From JBOHHR01 sp050740975 (lineage in GTDB: Bacteria > Pseudomonadota > Gammaproteobacteria > JBOHHR01): a stretch of DNA of 8,667 nt. The stretch is taken from positions 1-8,667 of the forward strand of contig JBOIEE010000213.1 in the NCBI GenBank assembly GCA_050740975.1, in the 5' to 3' direction. The notes under the pieces were generated by a model that saw only the letters and a list, made by a program, of their open reading frames with translations, had not been told where the DNA came from and did no database searches. The translations under genes were made by a program, and so were the position numbers. The first letter of the stretch is position 1. Each line of letters begins with the position of its first letter. This document shows, in pieces, positions 6,901 through 8,667 of this stretch.

Positions 6901-8535
6901 GCGCTCGCTCTTCAGCAGGAGGACTTCTCCGGCCAGCTAAAGGCGAACGTAGCTTCTGTTCTTGCACTGGTCGGTGAGCCGGAGGACATGATCGATCTGC
7001 GCGAACTGATCCGAGCGGACATCGAGAGAGTAAGGAAGGGCCGTGCGGCCAGAGCCCGCGGTGATCGGGGGAAATTGGGCAATGGTGGGACGATGAGTTA
7101 CGCGAATTGGCACGTTCGAGCCATCGTGCGGCTTGATGCTGCCAACGCAGATCTTCTCCTTATGGAGCTCCTAGAGGAGCCAGAATACGAGCGCGACGTC
7201 GCCGAGGAATTTGTTCGGTTTGTCATTCCACAGAAAACTGAGGAGGGTTTCAGAAAGAAGGTGGATTATAGCAGGATCTGGGAGGCGCGCGCCGAGCAGC
7301 TCGGACCGCGCTGCGACGAAGAACGTCGCAGCCGCTATGCAGTTGCGCTTAGAGATCGGATAGGCCGTATTTTGGACGAACGCACCAATAGTGGGGAGAA
7401 ACGGCCGTACGACTACAGATTAAAGATACTCGCAACAGCGCTCGCCGCGATCGACGGTCACGGCTCAGCCGATATGATCTTCGAGGTGATGTCGTTTCCG
7501 GACGAATGGGACGGCTGGCAGCGCGCTGTTCAGACCCTCCTCTTCAACGGAGTGCCGTTACTCGCAGACCGGACGCTGACTCTTCTTGATCCCATCTTTG
7601 ATCGTTTCCGCAGGTATGGGCTCCAGCAGCAGGACCTCTGGATGGTGACCCGTTTCCTGTGCGTCCTGCCGTTCGTTGACGTTCCCGCAAAAGGAATCGA
7701 AAAGGTGCGCCAGATCTTATCCGAGCTAAGGGTTCCAGACTACGAGCTTCGAGACGTCGTGGAAGCGGTAGGGCATAGCCGCTGTGATGAAGCCCTGAAA
7801 TTCCTTCGAGAGATTGCGACCGACGAAGCTCGGGCGAAACAACTTGGGGATGCCTGGATCAACGCGGTTGCCGCAATCGATAGCCGTGAATCGAGGAGTT
7901 TGCTGCTTAGCTTCGTAGACCCGGACGCACGCGAATTGCCTGCCGAGGTGGGCTTGGACCGGGATGACGTTCTTGCGACGCGGATCGGTGAGCTAGCCCG
8001 GCGCGATGCTGCTATCGAACAGCGACTGTTGCAGCTATGCGACGTGGAATTGCCGACTGCGAAACGGTTGTTGTTGTCTAGAGTTATCGGCCGACTTGGA
8101 ACTCAGGAAGCGGTTTCGGCCGGTTTGAACCTCATCAACGATAACGTCAGCCCGTCCATCCCACATGAGATATGGGAGCAAGTCGAAGCTGCCTTCGTTG
8201 AGAGGCGTCATCACGGCAAGAGCGAAAACACCTACACACTGGCGCCTCGAAGCTCTAATGCGATTAGGGCGAAGCTCCTTGAGATGGCAACGAAAGATGA
8301 ACGGCGGAAAAAATCGGCTTTCACGCTCCTAGGGCAAATCGAGGAATGGCGCATCGAATACGGAAGACCGATTGGAGAGCCTCGCCATCCGGCGTTTGAC
8401 TCGGGTGAGCTTTGGCCTCCGATACCGGTAGGAAGCCCGCGTATAGTCGCGGTAGGGATGCCGGTTGCCCAGCACCCCCCGCACAGATCCGTACGAGCAG
8501 TTTTCCCGCATACGGCTCTTACCTTGGGTGGATAG
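3904..8535 (+). CDS. Large STAND/NACHT-like NTPase with nuclease-like N-terminus and HEAT-like repeats; putative antiphage sensor
   Basis: The ORF encodes 1543 aa in one uninterrupted frame. Residues 1-150 resemble the restriction-endonuclease-like (Mrr-type) domain often found at the front of such proteins: GMRFQGLAVVLA (21-32), ASERKKDLGADA (41-52), KLVFATPDTV (94-103) and MPRED (126-130). A conventional E/QxK is not evident where it is expected (ACS, 68-70). The NTPase core has Walker A EGSAGRGKTT (222-231, K229), a Walker B-like FLLNGWNE (293-300), sensor IIVATR (325-330) and a closing FRFEHQQFQEFYAA (506-519). From about 521 to 1514 the protein is helical with HEAT-like units, for example SLKVKEAAIEGLSWVGAEED. 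STAND proteins of this build oligomerise on recognising a trigger and activate the N-terminal effector. The C-terminal repeats are normally the sensor. The start follows a weak AGAGAAG. The last 29 residues are antisense intron sequence. No partner gene is visible. The family is confident; the defence role is inferred. Confidence 0.82.
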   Translation: MAVLRSDIERALDDLISNEEGMRFQGLAVVLAKQRWSDFIASERKKDLGADAIAKASFAAEGVGKILACSLTATLAKIRSDAAKIKNNFTDVTKLVFATPDTVTNQTGETWAAEIQRDFGYDLAIMPREDIITSLMNPSNASLCRTHLGLQVEIEETVGELIDRVRAAAAEVTAAWSARIAGKSLLELRAIRLDQDGRDSTEVLHLSDIQAALAQSRRVVLEGSAGRGKTTTLIQLAKEPTGVAGTTFLIDLPGWTRSRLGLLQFIAGMPPFQSCFIDAAVLARASNAEHFSFLLNGWNEIAESESSQAENALRALERDFPAAGIIVATRTHYIVPPLPGAMRARLLTITRRQRTAYLKARLGNQADQLRLKLDSDPVLDDLTRTPFILSEVTAIFEAGAAIPTTKMGVLNAVTRLLEQSDEHRNHFQHPPLAGRAGDYLGEIATRMTAQGGVTASEEDARSIVTSVATRLRDAGQIAALPEPAAVLNTLCAHHVLERQEYPAVAFRFEHQQFQEFYAALGTARQLWEVLEEGSAEESRQFTKTYVNEPAWAEPLRMIADDIGGRTVGPSAAAEPVQAGKLLIEMALNVDPIFAAELARLCGASVWREVRIAVTERLRSWYAVPDARHRQCALAGMLASGSEEFKDVVVSLLSGNDQQNRLGTYRTWSEFHVSSLGPNWREIVSSWKEEARVEFVSELLHNRNVPEIASFAVTDHSLKVKEAAIEGLSWVGAEEDVVQFLETLDAGAFEIVVQTLPAEFIPASTRDRVVAALQKAYADSTDALARLRILLKIAELGETDISEQLKGELSKLTGKMEDHERFVIRPALDIVRRKDPRWASHWVAQRVADGSLWHENWHKLITSVPEQLKDSLLRRMESEDFKHTHFGGIIAVLSAGSDVALAERIFSKLCGLRRIITGAPEERHEFQRAIERQLEALFRALPANLAVAGLSSCFSRAVDGIELDVITRVFSTVGRSGPELRNDLKCELRESLRAYLKNGVALALQQEDFSGQLKANVASVLALVGEPEDMIDLRELIRADIERVRKGRAARARGDRGKLGNGGTMSYANWHVRAIVRLDAANADLLLMELLEEPEYERDVAEEFVRFVIPQKTEEGFRKKVDYSRIWEARAEQLGPRCDEERRSRYAVALRDRIGRILDERTNSGEKRPYDYRLKILATALAAIDGHGSADMIFEVMSFPDEWDGWQRAVQTLLFNGVPLLADRTLTLLDPIFDRFRRYGLQQQDLWMVTRFLCVLPFVDVPAKGIEKVRQILSELRVPDYELRDVVEAVGHSRCDEALKFLREIATDEARAKQLGDAWINAVAAIDSRESRSLLLSFVDPDARELPAEVGLDRDDVLATRIGELARRDAAIEQRLLQLCDVELPTAKRLLLSRVIGRLGTQEAVSAGLNLINDNVSPSIPHEIWEQVEAAFVERRHHGKSENTYTLAPRSSNAIRAKLLEMATKDERRKKSAFTLLGQIEEWRIEYGRPIGEPRHPAFDSGELWPPIPVGSPRIVAVGMPVAQHPPHRSVRAVFPHTALTLGG

Positions 8536-8667
8536 CGTAGAACGCACATCTGGATAAGGGTGGAGGATCCGTGGTCTAGGCAGCCATCGGCGAATCAGTT
8601 CCCTGAAGCGCAACCACGTCATACGATGACGCTGGCTGCGCCGTCTGAGCGCATAGAGCCAGTATCG
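8329..8667 (-). CDS. Group II intron reverse transcriptase/maturase, C-terminal end (partial)
   Basis: The frame enters from the right edge. It reads LYALRRRSQRHRMTWLRFRE, then LIRRWLPRPRILHPYPDVR, matching the maturase (X/thumb) end of group II intron-encoded proteins (typically RRRS-R-R-TW and RWLP-PRILHPYP). The protein assists splicing of its intron and copies it into new DNA sites. No endonuclease (HNH) domain follows, as in class C introns. After about 8540 the frame simply stays open through domains V and VI and across the exon junction to a stop at 8329-8331. The natural end is probably near 8520-8540: a TAA occurs in the neighbouring frame just before domain V (after CACCCAAGG). The 3' coordinate given is that of the open frame, not of a proven product. 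Confidence 0.75.
   Translation of the reverse strand, partial: RYWLYALRRRSQRHRMTWLRFRELIRRWLPRPRILHPYPDVRSTLSTQGKSRMRENCSYGSVRGVLGNRHPYRDYTRASYRYRRPKLTRVKRRMARLSNRSSVFDAPFLDLP
8449..8482 (-). ncRNA. Group II intron domain VI with branch-point A
   Basis: On the minus strand GCGG and GGGGTGCTGG pair with CCGGCATCCC and CCGC around a GCAA tetraloop. TA bulges on the 3' side, placing the branch-point A at 8453. This is an intact 14-bp domain VI directly after domain V. Confidence 0.8.
8486..8518 (-). ncRNA. Group II intron domain V
   Basis: On the minus strand GAGCCGTATGCGGGAAAACT (8518-8499), continued by GCTCGTACGGATC, matches the catalytic domain V hairpin, including the AGC triad and GAAA loop. 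Compared with the usual ...CTGCACGTACGGTTC, two bases differ (TGCTCG for TGCACG, GATC for GTTC), each giving a mismatch in a stem. Confidence 0.85.

Larger units (their letters stand above)
8446..8667 (-). mobile_element. 3' end of a group II intron (class C-like), antisense to the STAND gene
   Basis: The intron is read leftwards and continues beyond the right edge. It shows the end of an intron-encoded maturase, then domain V, then domain VI. The bulged A of domain VI is at 8453. Splice sites normally fall 7-8 nt after it and the intron ends in AY, so ...GAC ending at 8446 is the best 3' boundary. Sequence below 8446 is the 3' exon, which is the STAND gene's coding region. Because the intron lies in reverse, it cannot splice out of the STAND mRNA. 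The maturase end without a visible endonuclease domain, and the domain V sequence type, suggest class C. Confidence 0.85.

Noticed and set aside
1..8667. CRISPR arrays, tRNA or rRNA genes
   Set aside because: No regularly spaced repeats, cloverleaf sequences or rRNA signatures were seen on either strand.

Overview
The window looks like an accessory, IS-scarred stretch of a proteobacterial genome. Most of it is of moderately high GC. The evidence for Proteobacteria is an O-succinylhomoserine sulfhydrylase of that type behind a SAM-II riboswitch, remnants of IS200/IS605 and IS91 elements, and a bacterial group II intron. The class cannot be fixed. SAM-II is commonest in Alphaproteobacteria, but the broken glycosyltransferase and TIGR03032-like fragments also fit environmental Gammaproteobacteria.

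Layout, left to right. Positions 1-113 hold the start of a leftward ribbon-helix-helix antitoxin-like gene with a palindromic operator over its -10 box. Positions 238-811 hold two gene fragments joined at about 355-365: a TIGR03032-like piece and the C-terminal half of a family 9-like glycosyltransferase. Positions 866-2283 form the one clear housekeeping unit: a promoter, a SAM-II aptamer, overlapping antiterminator and terminator hairpins, and an intact metZ. When SAM is abundant, the aptamer should hold the strand needed for the antiterminator, so the terminator forms and sulfur incorporation into homocysteine is switched off.

Positions 2345-3512 are transposon debris. They contain a cluster of small hairpins, an internally deleted IS200 relative, and the frameshifted C-terminal half of an IS91-type transposase. 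That transposase remnant is itself interrupted by a 71-nt insertion carrying two hairpins. Positions 3513-3903 have no recognisable gene, only small repeats and an AT-rich patch.

Positions 3904-8535 hold one very large gene (1543 aa). It encodes a STAND/NACHT-like NTPase with an N-terminal restriction-endonuclease-like domain, a P-loop NTPase core and about 1000 residues of helical, HEAT-like repeats. This is the architecture of bacterial immune sensors, and it is the best candidate for an undescribed defence protein. Its 3' end is invaded by a group II intron in the opposite orientation. The intron's domains V and VI and the end of its reverse transcriptase/maturase fill the right edge, and the last 29 codons of the STAND gene are antisense intron sequence.
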